Positions 15,855 to 23,692 of a DNA stretch of 64,000 nucleotides are shown piece by piece (within the stretch, counting starts at the first letter, position 1; every line of letters begins with the position of its first letter). Source of the stretch: Myxococcales bacterium (GTDB taxonomy: Bacteria > Myxococcota_A > Polyangia > Haliangiales > Haliangiaceae); contig JADKKI010000072.1 of the NCBI GenBank assembly GCA_016720595.1, positions 558,001-622,000 on the forward strand. Reading direction: 5' to 3'. The position numbers and the translations under genes are program-made. The notes under the pieces were generated by a model. That model was not told the origin of the DNA. It was given only the letters and a program-made list of their open reading frames with translations, and did no database searches.

Positions 15855-16943
15855 CTAGTGGTGCGCGGGCTTCATGACAAGGAGCTCGGAGGTCGGACCG
15901 TCGGCGATGTAGACCGTCCCGTGGGCATCGACCACACCGTTGCGGCCGCCGGCCTTCGTGGGGACGGTCTCGATCAACGTCAAGTCGCCTCGGGCATCGA
16001 CCGCGGCGACGGTCAGCGTGCCCGCCTTCGCGGCCGCGACATACAGCGTGCGGGTCGCAGCCGAGTAGTCGAGATCGTCGACGCCATCCCCCGTGGCGAT
16101 CGTCCCGAGGATCGCGCCGTCATGTGCGACGTCGAGGGTCTCCGTCTTGTCGCTGCAGGCGACGAACAACAGGCCATCGGCCTCGGCGAGCCGGAGCCCG
16201 TGCGGGCCATCCTCACCGCACGCGGGATGCCAGGTCGACACGGTCGCGTGGGAGGTCAGGTCGATGCCGAGCGTCAGGTCCTTGTCCTCGAGGTTGGTGT
16301 AGAAGCTGTTCCGCCGGCTGTCGACGGCGAAGCCTTCTGGATCGCCATCGAACTCGAGGCGCTGCTTCTGCACGAGGGTCTTGGCGTCGAGGATCCGGAT
16401 CGACTTGTCGCGCGGCGTGGTGACCCAGACTTCGCTCGTCGAGGCGACGTACGCGATCCCGTCGGGCATCGAGTCGAGGGTGCCGCACACCCCGCGGGCC
16501 GGCACCCGCGGATCCACCGCGCAGACCGACGAGTCCCCACGATTGCCGATGTAGACCACGCCGTTCCCGACGGTGATCGCGCTGGGGCCGACCATGCGCT
16601 TCTTCCCGTTGCGCTCGAGCTCGCGGGTCGCGAAGCCTTCGAGGCGCGTGAGGCGTCCGGTCGCGCTATCGACAACATCGACCGAGCCGGTCGGGCCGGC
16701 GGGCACCCAGACGAAGCCCGTGGAGGGATCGAAGCCGAGGTAGTCGAGGAAGATGCCGTCCGGGCTGCCACCCGGGAGCGGGATCGCGGTCATCGCGTAC
16801 GGCCCGCGTGGGCGCTCAACGAGCGCTTGAGGCGTGGCGGGCACGGGGGCTGGTGCGGGCCCGATCGGCACGGTGGCCGTCGTGCATGCGGTCATGCCTC
16901 CGAGCAGGAGCACAACGAATTGGAGCTTCGCGGCGAACGTCAT
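15855..16943 (-). CDS. Beta-propeller lipoprotein (YncE/SMP-30-like)
   Basis: 362 residues. ATG 16943 begins a lipoprotein signal with Cys in GGMTACTT. The mature part shows at least six blades of beta-propeller type (GFDPSTGFVWVPAGPTGSVD, ITVGNGVVYIGNRGDSSVCA, IAYVASTSEVWVTTPRDKSI, LDYSAATRTLYVAAAKAGTL). Propellers of this sort bind ligands or act as scaffolds; no catalytic signature is evident. It starts 20 bases after pgpA and ends 13 bases before the PAP2 gene, so it is in the operon. Its role in lipid metabolism is not known. Confidence 0.85.
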   Translation of the reverse strand: MTFAAKLQFVVLLLGGMTACTTATVPIGPAPAPVPATPQALVERPRGPYAMTAIPLPGGSPDGIFLDYLGFDPSTGFVWVPAGPTGSVDVVDSATGRLTRLEGFATRELERNGKKRMVGPSAITVGNGVVYIGNRGDSSVCAVDPRVPARGVCGTLDSMPDGIAYVASTSEVWVTTPRDKSIRILDAKTLVQKQRLEFDGDPEGFAVDSRRNSFYTNLEDKDLTLGIDLTSHATVSTWHPACGEDGPHGLRLAEADGLLFVACSDKTETLDVAHDGAILGTIATGDGVDDLDYSAATRTLYVAAAKAGTLTVAAVDARGDLTLIETVPTKAGGRNGVVDAHGTVYIADGPTSELLVMKPAHH

Positions 16944-16963
16944 CGGACCTCGGGGGCAGGGTG

Positions 16964-17473
16964 TCACAGGCGAGCGAGGGCGTCGAACACGTGTGCCGCC
17001 TCGAGCGCGATCATCAGGGCAGCACCCATCACTCCCGCCGCCACGTCGTCCAGCACCACACCAGTGCCTCCGGGCACGTTCTCGTCGACCCACCGGATCG
17101 GGGGCGGCTTGAGGATGTCGAGCACCCGGAACACCACGAATCCGACGGCAAGGACCCATCCGCTCGAGCGATCGACGAAGGCCACGGTGACCAGGTAGCC
17201 GGCGACCTCATCGATCACGATGCGGCCGGAGTCGTGAGATTGCCACGCCTGGTCCGCGCGCCTCGCAGCCAGGATGCCGCCGACGATCACGGCGAGCGTG
17301 ACCCCGAGAAACATCAACCAGCCGGAGTCCCGCATGGCCCACGCGAGCGGAACCGCGACGATGGTGCCGCAGGTCCCAGGGGCCACCGGCGAATAGCCTG
17401 CACCACCGACGGTCGCCACCGCGCGCGCCACGACGGAGCCCACGGCATCCCAGCCGGTCGGGACGGTGCTCAC
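16964..17473 (-). CDS. pgpA: Phosphatidylglycerophosphatase A
   Basis: 169 residues from GTG 17473, which overlaps the aminotransferase stop as GTGA; an ATG at 17485 is the alternative. PgpA motifs are GAGYSPVAPGTCGT, IVIDEVAGYLV, FRVLDILKPPPIRWVDE and GVVLDDVAAGV. The enzyme dephosphorylates phosphatidylglycerophosphate to phosphatidylglycerol in the inner membrane. Together with the CDP-alcohol phosphatidyltransferase two genes upstream, it supports a phospholipid-headgroup pathway in this operon. Confidence 0.92.
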   Translation of the reverse strand: MSTVPTGWDAVGSVVARAVATVGGAGYSPVAPGTCGTIVAVPLAWAMRDSGWLMFLGVTLAVIVGGILAARRADQAWQSHDSGRIVIDEVAGYLVTVAFVDRSSGWVLAVGFVVFRVLDILKPPPIRWVDENVPGGTGVVLDDVAAGVMGAALMIALEAAHVFDALARL

Positions 17474-18832
17474 GTGTTCGTCCACCAGCGCTCCGTGGCG
17501 ACGAGGTCAAACACCTCTCGAAGGATGGCGAGGCCGTTCATCGCGGTGGCTTCGTCGGTGGTGAGCGCCGGCTGTAGCCGAACGCTCGCCGCGTACGTCA
17601 TCGCGAGCAAGCCGCGCTGGACGCAGGCGTGAAAGATCCGCTCGGTGACCGCCCGCGACAGCGGCGTGCGGGTCCGCTTGTCCGAGACCAGCTCGATCGC
17701 CAGGAACATCCCGGCGCCGCGGACCAGGCCCACGAACGGATATCGCTCCACCCAGGTCTCGAGCTCGCGCAGCATCACCGCGCCGACGATCCGCGCGCGC
17801 TCCACCAGGCCCTCGTCCGCGATGATCCGCAGCGAGGCCGCGCCCGCCGCCGCGGCGAGCGGATTGCCACCGTAGGAGGAGGAGCTCCCCGACGCGTTGG
17901 CCCACGGCGGCGGACGCGATCGCATCCGTGGTGGCGAGCGCAGACAGCGGGAAGCCGCCGCCGATCGCCTTGCCGATCGTGACGATGTCGGGCACCACGC
18001 TGGTGTGGTCCGTGCCCCACCACGTGCCGGTGCGTCCCAGTCCGGTGATCATCTCGTCCGCGATCAACAGCGCTTGCGCTTCGTCGGCGAGCGAGCGCAT
18101 CGCGGGCAAGAACTCGGGCGGCGGGATCACGTTGCCCGCGGTGCCCTGCATCGGCTCCACGATCACCGCGGCGATCGCGCCGGTGGTCTCGAGCTTGATC
18201 GTCTTGCGCGCGAGCTCGACGCAGCCCAGGCTACACGACGGATACGTGGCGCCGATCGGGCAGCGATAGCAGTCCGCGTACGGCACCAGGTGCGAGCCGG
18301 GCACCATCGGGCCGAGCCCGTGCTTGAAGGTCGAGCCCATCAGCGACAGGGCGCCCATGGTCTTGCCGTGAAAGCCGCCCCAGCAGCTCACGATCTCGTG
18401 CTTGCCGGTGTGCGCCTTCGCGAGCCGGAGCGCGCTCTCGACGGCCTCCGCGCCACCGGAGTAGAGCTGCAGGCGGTGAAGCCCGGGGGCCGGTGGATGC
18501 TCCGCGAACCGCTCGAGGAGATCGACGCGCGCGTCGCTGGTCAGCGAGCCCACCGTGGCGCGCGCGGCCTGCGCGCCGATCGCCTGCACCCACGTCGGGT
18601 GTGAGTGCCCGATCGCGCCGACACCGATCCCACCGATCAGATCGATGTACGTGTTGTCGTCGACGTCCGTGATCGTGGAGCCCTCGGCGTGGTCGACCGC
18701 GATCCCCGCCATGATCGCGTAGCCCTGGGTGCCGGGGGCGAGGTGCGCGGACTCGCGCTCGCGCAGCGCGCGGCTGCGTGGGCCGGGTACGGCGGTGGTG
18801 AGCGAGCGGTCCTGATGGGTGGGTTGGGGCAT
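17470..18832 (-). pseudogene. Class-III PLP aminotransferase, frameshifted
   Basis: The N-terminal 300 or so residues read in one frame from ATG 18832 (SGGAEAVESALRLAKAHTGK; Cys-containing insert DCYRCPIGATYPSCSLGC; PLP Lys288 in VTIGKAIGGGFPLSAL). Near 17903-17915 the frame is lost. The family's conserved continuation (NASGSSSSYGGNPLAAAAGA to RWWTNT) lies in another frame and ends at 17470. Removing one base in the GCCGCCG run would rejoin them into about 453 residues. The downstream stop is still coupled to pgpA by GTGA, which argues for a sequencing error or a very recent mutation rather than an old pseudogene. Family role: transamination of an omega-amino acid or ornithine-like substrate. 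Confidence 0.85.
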
Positions 18833-18845
18833 GGTCGGGGCAGGC

Positions 18846-19607
18846 TCAGGGCAGGGCGCGGCTGATCCGGACGAAGCGGAGGATCGCGGCGAGGTTTCCG
18901 ATCACGGCCACCGCGACGAGCGCGATGAGCTCGGGGGTCGCGCGCGGCAGGTCGGGCCAGGTGGTGGCGAGGTGTTCTCCGAACAGGGAGGTCAACCCGG
19001 CGCCCACGATCAGGTAGGTCGCCCGCTCGTGCCGGCGCATCAGCCCGCGGGGCGCGGTGATCTGGAGGGCCTCGGCCTTCGCGCTGGCGTAGCTGACCAT
19101 CACGCACGCCAGGAGGGCGGCGAGGGTGACCAGCATCAACGGCACCGAGGACCGGAAGTAGATCACGAGGCCCGCGGCGAACGCGTACTCGGTATAGCGA
19201 TCGACGGCAGCGTCGAGGAGCTCGCCGCGATCACTCCCCGTGCGCGTGGCGCGCGCGATCTGTCCATCGAGGATGTCGCCGATCGTGGAGAACGTGGCGA
19301 GCAGGCACGCGAGCCCGAACCATCCACCCGCGAGGGCCACGCCCGCGCCGGCGCCGAGCACGAGCGAGCTCCAGGTCAGGGCGTTCGCGGTGATGTGGAG
19401 CGCGACGAGCGCGCGGACGATCGGGTCGGTCGCCCAGTACGTCCAGTTCATCACGCCCTTACCGAGGAGCACCGTGCCGCCGATCCGTTCGACGCGATCG
19501 CTGTGCGCGGCGGCACCCGTCGCGAGCCGGATCGCATACGCGAGCGCCGCGGCGGTGCAGATGCCGCCGAGGGCGTACGTGAAGTAGATGTCGCGGAGCG
19601 CGGTCAC
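18846..19607 (-). CDS. CDP-alcohol phosphatidyltransferase family protein
   Basis: 253 residues with several membrane segments. The signature D-G-x2-A-R-x8-G-x3-D-x3-D is complete in DGQIARATRTGSDRG followed by ELLDAAVD. The family joins a CDP-diacylglycerol (or CDP-alcohol) to an alcohol such as glycerol phosphate, inositol phosphate or serine in the inner membrane. GTG 19607 overlaps the glycosyltransferase stop as GTGA. Sitting next to a PimA-like glycosyltransferase, it resembles the actinobacterial arrangement for phosphatidylinositol mannosides, but the substrate cannot be read from the sequence. Confidence 0.9.
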   Translation of the reverse strand: MTALRDIYFTYALGGICTAAALAYAIRLATGAAAHSDRVERIGGTVLLGKGVMNWTYWATDPIVRALVALHITANALTWSSLVLGAGAGVALAGGWFGLACLLATFSTIGDILDGQIARATRTGSDRGELLDAAVDRYTEYAFAAGLVIYFRSSVPLMLVTLAALLACVMVSYASAKAEALQITAPRGLMRRHERATYLIVGAGLTSLFGEHLATTWPDLPRATPELIALVAVAVIGNLAAILRFVRISRALP

Positions 19608-20716
19608 GATGCCGCCTGCAGGCGATCGGCTCCGAGTGCAGCGACGTACTCGGCGCGCACGCGGTGGACCACGCTCGACCATGCGTAGCGGTCGGCCCGC
19701 AGCACGTTGGCCTCACCCATCGCGCGCCGTGTCTCTGGCGAGGCGGCGAGCTGCTCGATCGCGGTCGCTAACAGTTCGGGCGAGCCCGGGGCCACCAGCA
19801 GCGCGTTGGTCTCTCCGACGACCTCGCGATACCCGGCGATGTCGGAGCAGATGATCGCGCGCGCGGAGGCCATCGCTTCGAGGAGCACGATGCCGAACGA
19901 CTCCTGGCCGATCGAGGGCGCGACGAACACGTCGCACGTGCGGAGGTGTGCGGCGATCTCGGAGGCTTCGCTGATCGGGCCCACGAAGCGCACGCCTGGG
20001 ATCGACGGAGGTTCTCGCCCCTCGGGGCCGCTGCCGATCACGTCGAGCGTGACCAGGACGCCCTGCGCGCGCAGCTTCGCGAACGCCGCCAGCAGGATGG
20101 GCAGCCCCTTGCGGCCATCTCGCCAGTGCCCGACGAACAGCAGCCGGAGCGGATCGCCGGGGGCGTGCACGGGCTGGGGGGTGGAGCGGAACAGGTCCGT
20201 CGCGATCCCGTTCGGGATGATCGCGAGCTCGCGCTTCCATACGAACCGCGCGTAGCTCGCCGCGGGCTCCGAGACCGCGATCGCGCGATCGAACCTCGGG
20301 AGCACCACGGGCGCGCTGCACCACCGCAGGAGTCGCGGGGTCAGCTCCTCCTTCTCGGCGAACGCGTGGAACGTGCCGACCAGCGCGGCCTTGCCGGCGA
20401 ACAGCGCGCTCCACGGCGCCAGCAGCGGGCACAGCGGCTCGTGCACGTGGATCACGTCGAACGCCTGGGCGTGGAGCCAGCGACGGATCCGCCACGGCGG
20501 CGTGAGCATCGCGAGTCGATTGTCGGACCCGTTCGAGCGGATGTTGACGATGCCGCCGAACACGTGGACCGCGGCGTCGTCGGTGGGGGTGCTCGAAGCG
20601 CCCATCACGGTCACGTCATCGCCGAGGTTGCGCAGCGCGGCGGCGAGCTGGAACGCGTGGCGCTTCACCCCGCCTTGCTCGGCGAGGTCATACGGCACGA
20701 CGACGCAGATCCGCAC
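19604..20716 (-). CDS. GT4-family glycosyltransferase, PimA-like
   Basis: 370 residues from GTG 20716, one base after the epimerase stop. The GT-B fold is recognisable: N-terminal VRICVVVPYDLAEQGGVKRH resembles PimA-type lipid mannosyltransferases, DVIHVHEPLCPLLA follows, then the C-terminal donor site with RLLFVGHWRDGRKGLPILL and the EX7E motif in ESFGIVLLEAMASARA. It should transfer a nucleotide-sugar residue to a membrane lipid or polymer at the cytoplasmic face. The coupled phosphatidyltransferase downstream points to a lipid acceptor (inference). Confidence 0.9.
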   Translation of the reverse strand: MRICVVVPYDLAEQGGVKRHAFQLAAALRNLGDDVTVMGASSTPTDDAAVHVFGGIVNIRSNGSDNRLAMLTPPWRIRRWLHAQAFDVIHVHEPLCPLLAPWSALFAGKAALVGTFHAFAEKEELTPRLLRWCSAPVVLPRFDRAIAVSEPAASYARFVWKRELAIIPNGIATDLFRSTPQPVHAPGDPLRLLFVGHWRDGRKGLPILLAAFAKLRAQGVLVTLDVIGSGPEGREPPSIPGVRFVGPISEASEIAAHLRTCDVFVAPSIGQESFGIVLLEAMASARAIICSDIAGYREVVGETNALLVAPGSPELLATAIEQLAASPETRRAMGEANVLRADRYAWSSVVHRVRAEYVAALGADRLQAAS

Positions 20717-20717
20717 G

Positions 20718-21806
20718 CTAGCCGCCCACCGCGCGGAGATGGACGGGGAGCTTGCTCTCGAGGAAGCCGGCACACGCCTCCGCGATCTTCTCCCCGGCAC
20801 GGCCATCGCCGTAGAGGTGGGGCACGGGGCGTGCGAAGCGATCCCAGTCGGTGAGGATCTCGCCGATCGCGGCGAGGATGCCTGCGGTCTGCGTGCCCGC
20901 GAGGAGGCCGACGCCGGCATCGATGGTCTCGGGGCGCTCGGTCGATTCGCGCACGCACACGCATGGCGTGCCGAGGATCGCGGCCTCCTCCTGGACGCCG
21001 CCCGAATCCGTCACCACGAGGCGCGCACTCGCGAGCCGCTCGAGGAAGCCGATGTGCCCGATCGGCTCCGTGATGTGGACGTTCGGCGGCAGGTCGAGAT
21101 CGAACTCGATGATCTTGCTGAGCGTGCGTGGGTGTATCGGCCACTCCACGAGCTCGCGGACGCTGAGGCGCGTGAGGGCATCGAGGACCCGCCCCAGGCA
21201 GCGCCGATCGTCGACCGTCTCCTGGCGATGGATCGTCACCAGCACGCCGGCTCGCCTGGCCCGAGGGACGGCGGTCGGTGGGTGCGAGCGGAGGGCGTCG
21301 AGGATGGTGTTGCCGGTCAGGTGCACGGCGCCGTTGACGTGCTCGCGGACGAGGTTCTCCGCGGCGATCCGCGTGGGGGCGAACAGGAGGTCGCCGATCG
21401 CATCTGCACAGATCCGATGCTCCTCCTCGGGCAGCTCGCGCGAGAACGCGCGCAGCCCAGCCTCGATGTGGCCAAAGCCGACCCCGCTCTTGCGCGCGGC
21501 CAGGGCCGTGGCGAGCACGGTCGTCGTGTCGCCGACGGCGAGCGCGAGCGCGACCTTGGTCCGTGACATCACGCCCGCGAGGGCCGACAGGATATCGATG
21601 AAGCTCCCGAGCAGATCGCGGTGCACGAGCGTGAGTGCATGATCGACCTCCAGTCCGAACGTCTCGAGGAAGCTGCCCATCATCCGCACGTCGTGGTGCT
21701 GGCCGGTGGTGACCAGCTTCACGGGGAGCCCATGCCGGCGCAGGGCATGGATGACCGGAGCCATCTTGATGACCTCGGGCCGGGTGCCGACGACGGCGAG
21801 GATCAT
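20718..21806 (-). CDS. wecB: UDP-N-acetylglucosamine 2-epimerase (non-hydrolysing)
   Basis: 362 residues. Family motifs are VVGTRPEVIKMAPVIHAL at the N-terminus, VTTGQHHD, ALAVGDTTTVLATALAARK, IEAGLRAFSRELPEEEHR, and TDSGGVQEEAAILGTPCVCV. It interconverts UDP-GlcNAc and UDP-ManNAc in the cytoplasm to supply a polysaccharide or glycolipid precursor. It lies three bases after the SGNH hydrolase and one base before the glycosyltransferase. Confidence 0.95.
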   Translation of the reverse strand: MILAVVGTRPEVIKMAPVIHALRRHGLPVKLVTTGQHHDVRMMGSFLETFGLEVDHALTLVHRDLLGSFIDILSALAGVMSRTKVALALAVGDTTTVLATALAARKSGVGFGHIEAGLRAFSRELPEEEHRICADAIGDLLFAPTRIAAENLVREHVNGAVHLTGNTILDALRSHPPTAVPRARRAGVLVTIHRQETVDDRRCLGRVLDALTRLSVRELVEWPIHPRTLSKIIEFDLDLPPNVHITEPIGHIGFLERLASARLVVTDSGGVQEEAAILGTPCVCVRESTERPETIDAGVGLLAGTQTAGILAAIGEILTDWDRFARPVPHLYGDGRAGEKIAEACAGFLESKLPVHLRAVGG

Positions 21807-21809
21807 CGG

Positions 21810-22427
21810 CTAGCGCCTCGCCTCGATCGCGGCGCAGAACTTCTCCGCGACCCACTTGTTGCCCGCCTGCGAGATGTGGATCCCATCGACGAAGTGCTCG
21901 GCCGGCAACGCCGAGAGATCGACGAGAGACAGCCGGCGCTCCTCCGCGACCTTGCGGTACGCGTCGTTGAGCTTCTCGATCATCCCGTTCATCGCCCACG
22001 GCTCGCGTGGCGCACCGAACCCGCGCTTGCCGGGCAAGGTCGCGAGGTAGACGAACCTGCCCAGTGCGCGACACTGATCGAGCACGGCCTCGCAGGCGAT
22101 CATCGATTGCTCGAACGGGCGGTCCTTCCAGGTGTCGTTGGTGCCGGCCCACAGGCAGACCTCGCCGGCCTCGGGGACGGAGAGCAGCTCGCGGTAGTTC
22201 CGCCGCCAGATCTCCGCCCAGCACTCGCCCGGCACGCCGAATCCGACGGTGACCCAGGTCTGGGCGTGCTTCTGCGACAGCATGCGCCCGAGGTAGAGCG
22301 GATAGCTCATGCCGTCGGGGTCACGCGATCCGTAGGTCAGCGAGTCACCTTGGCAGGCGATCACGCCGTAGACGTTGGAGCGACGCGGCTTCGTCGCGAT
22401 CTCATTCGCCGGTGGAGTTGGGGTCAT
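21810..22427 (-). CDS. SGNH/GDSL hydrolase
   Basis: 205 residues, no signal peptide. Catalytic blocks are visible: block I IACQGDSLTYGSRDPDG (Ser nucleophile), GVPGECWAEIW (Gly block), LWAGTNDTW (Asn block), and VDGIHISQAGNKW (Asp/His block). The family hydrolyses esters such as acyl or acetyl groups on lipids and sugars. It is first in the eight-gene envelope operon behind promoter copy E, with a GAGGA ribosome site upstream of ATG 22427. Likely acts on a sugar or lipid intermediate of the same pathway (inference). Confidence 0.88.
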   Translation of the reverse strand: MTPTPPANEIATKPRRSNVYGVIACQGDSLTYGSRDPDGMSYPLYLGRMLSQKHAQTWVTVGFGVPGECWAEIWRRNYRELLSVPEAGEVCLWAGTNDTWKDRPFEQSMIACEAVLDQCRALGRFVYLATLPGKRGFGAPREPWAMNGMIEKLNDAYRKVAEERRLSLVDLSALPAEHFVDGIHISQAGNKWVAEKFCAAIEARR

Positions 22428-22451
22428 CGATCGGTCCTCGCTGTCCGATCG

Positions 22452-22479
22452 TGAGTACCCAGTCACCGCGAGAACCTTC
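22452..22479 (-). promoter_or_regulatory. Recurrent promoter element, copy E
   Basis: On the minus strand: GAAGGTTC, ten bases, TGGGTACTCA. It ends 24 bases before the SGNH hydrolase ATG and is the only candidate promoter seen for the eight-gene leftward operon. Confidence 0.6.
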
Positions 22480-22552
22480 GCGGAAATCTCGTTGCGGCAA
22501 ACTGCAGGTGATCGGCGTGCGCATGCGCTCGCATGATCGCGAACAAACCTGC

Positions 22553-22580
22553 GAAGGCTTCGCGATGCCCCGGGCACTCA
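22553..22580 (+). promoter_or_regulatory. Recurrent promoter element, copy D
   Basis: GAAGGCTT, ten bases, CGGGCACTCA, ending 28 bases before ATG 22609. Copies D and E face outwards within the 181-base gap 22428-22608, which holds nothing else I can identify. Confidence 0.6.
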
Positions 22581-22608
22581 CTGTCGCGACCAAGGACAAG
22601 AGGACCCG

Positions 22609-23682
22609 ATGCACCAGCCACTCAAGGGCGCGATCGCCGGCTTCGGCTTCATCGCGGAGCGCGGCCATCTCCCGGCCTACCTCGCTCATCCCGAGCGCTT
22701 CACGATCACGGCGGTGGCGGATCTTTGCCCGGCCAGGCGCGCGCTCGCGCAGCGGCTGATCCCCGGCGTCCGCGTGTACCAGCAGGTCGACGCGATGCTC
22801 GCCTCGGCGCAGCGGGACTTCGACTTCATCGATATCGCGACGCCGCCGAGCGAACACGCCGCGATCTCGCACGCGGCGTTCGATCGCGGGCTGCACGTGC
22901 TCTGCGAGAAGCCGATCTCCACCACCGACGAGGATGCGCGCTCGATGCTCGCCCACGCGGCGGCGGCGCGACGCGTGTTCTTTCCATCGCACAACTACCG
23001 GCACGCGCCCGTGGTCAAGCGGGTGCGCGAGCTGCTCGACACCGGCAAGGTCGGCAAGATTCACCTCGTGACCCTGCAGACGTTCCGACCCACGCACGCC
23101 AAGGGCACCGCCGAGTGGCGTCCCGACTGGCGACGCACCCGGCGCTACTCCGGTGGCGGCATCGCGATGGACCACGCGAGCCACTCGTTCTATCTCGCGT
23201 TCGATTGGCTGGGCGGGTATCCGACGTCGGTGACCGCGCATGTCGAGCACCGCGCCGGCCTCGACACCGAGGATGGCTTCAGCTGCACCGCCACGTTCCC
23301 TTCGGGGACGGCGATCGCCAATCTCACGTGGAACGCGGGCGTGCGAAAGGTCATGTACTCGCTCCACGGCGAGCACGGTGCGATCATGGTGGAGGACGAC
23401 GAGGTCCAGCTCGCGCTCCACGGCACGGGCACCGTCGAGCGGAGCACCGCCGCGTCGGACTGGATGGACGCCTCGCACGTGGGCTGGTTCGCCACGCTCC
23501 AGGCCGAGTTCCTCGACGCGATCCGCTCGGACGACTACGTCGGCCGGCAGGCGATCGATGCCCTACACTCGATCGAGCTGATCCAGAGCGCGTACGTCTC
23601 GGCGCGTGCAGGGAGCCGCGAGATCGCGCTGCCCGCACCGGCTTCGGCGCCGTGGGTCGTGCGCTCGATGGCCACCGGGTAG
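22609..23682 (+). CDS. Gfo/Idh/MocA-family oxidoreductase
   Basis: 357 residues. An N-terminal Rossmann fold (AIAGFGFIAERGHLPAYLAH), the loop DIATPPSEHAAISHAAFDRG, and the conserved CEKPISTTDEDARSM (Lys of the EKP motif) mark the family. The C-terminal domain carries GGGIAMDHASHSFYLA (the GGG-x3-D-x2-H signature). It oxidises or reduces a sugar or cyclitol with NAD(P). The divergent epimerase operon suggests a nucleotide-sugar substrate (inference). An AGGA ribosome site precedes the ATG; the MMPL gene follows 10 bases after the stop. Confidence 0.93.
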   Translation: MHQPLKGAIAGFGFIAERGHLPAYLAHPERFTITAVADLCPARRALAQRLIPGVRVYQQVDAMLASAQRDFDFIDIATPPSEHAAISHAAFDRGLHVLCEKPISTTDEDARSMLAHAAAARRVFFPSHNYRHAPVVKRVRELLDTGKVGKIHLVTLQTFRPTHAKGTAEWRPDWRRTRRYSGGGIAMDHASHSFYLAFDWLGGYPTSVTAHVEHRAGLDTEDGFSCTATFPSGTAIANLTWNAGVRKVMYSLHGEHGAIMVEDDEVQLALHGTGTVERSTAASDWMDASHVGWFATLQAEFLDAIRSDDYVGRQAIDALHSIELIQSAYVSARAGSREIALPAPASAPWVVRSMATG

Positions 23683-23692
23683 CGAGTCGCCG

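Noticed and set aside
16325..16345. AAGCCTTC (left half of the element, minus strand) in the propeller gene
   Set aside because: No matching right half at the ten-base distance; internal to a coding region.
17507..17905. Frame-1 C-terminus of the aminotransferase as a genuine alternative end
   Set aside because: Arg/Gly/Asp-rich shadow sequence without similarity; the other frame carries the family's conserved C-terminus.
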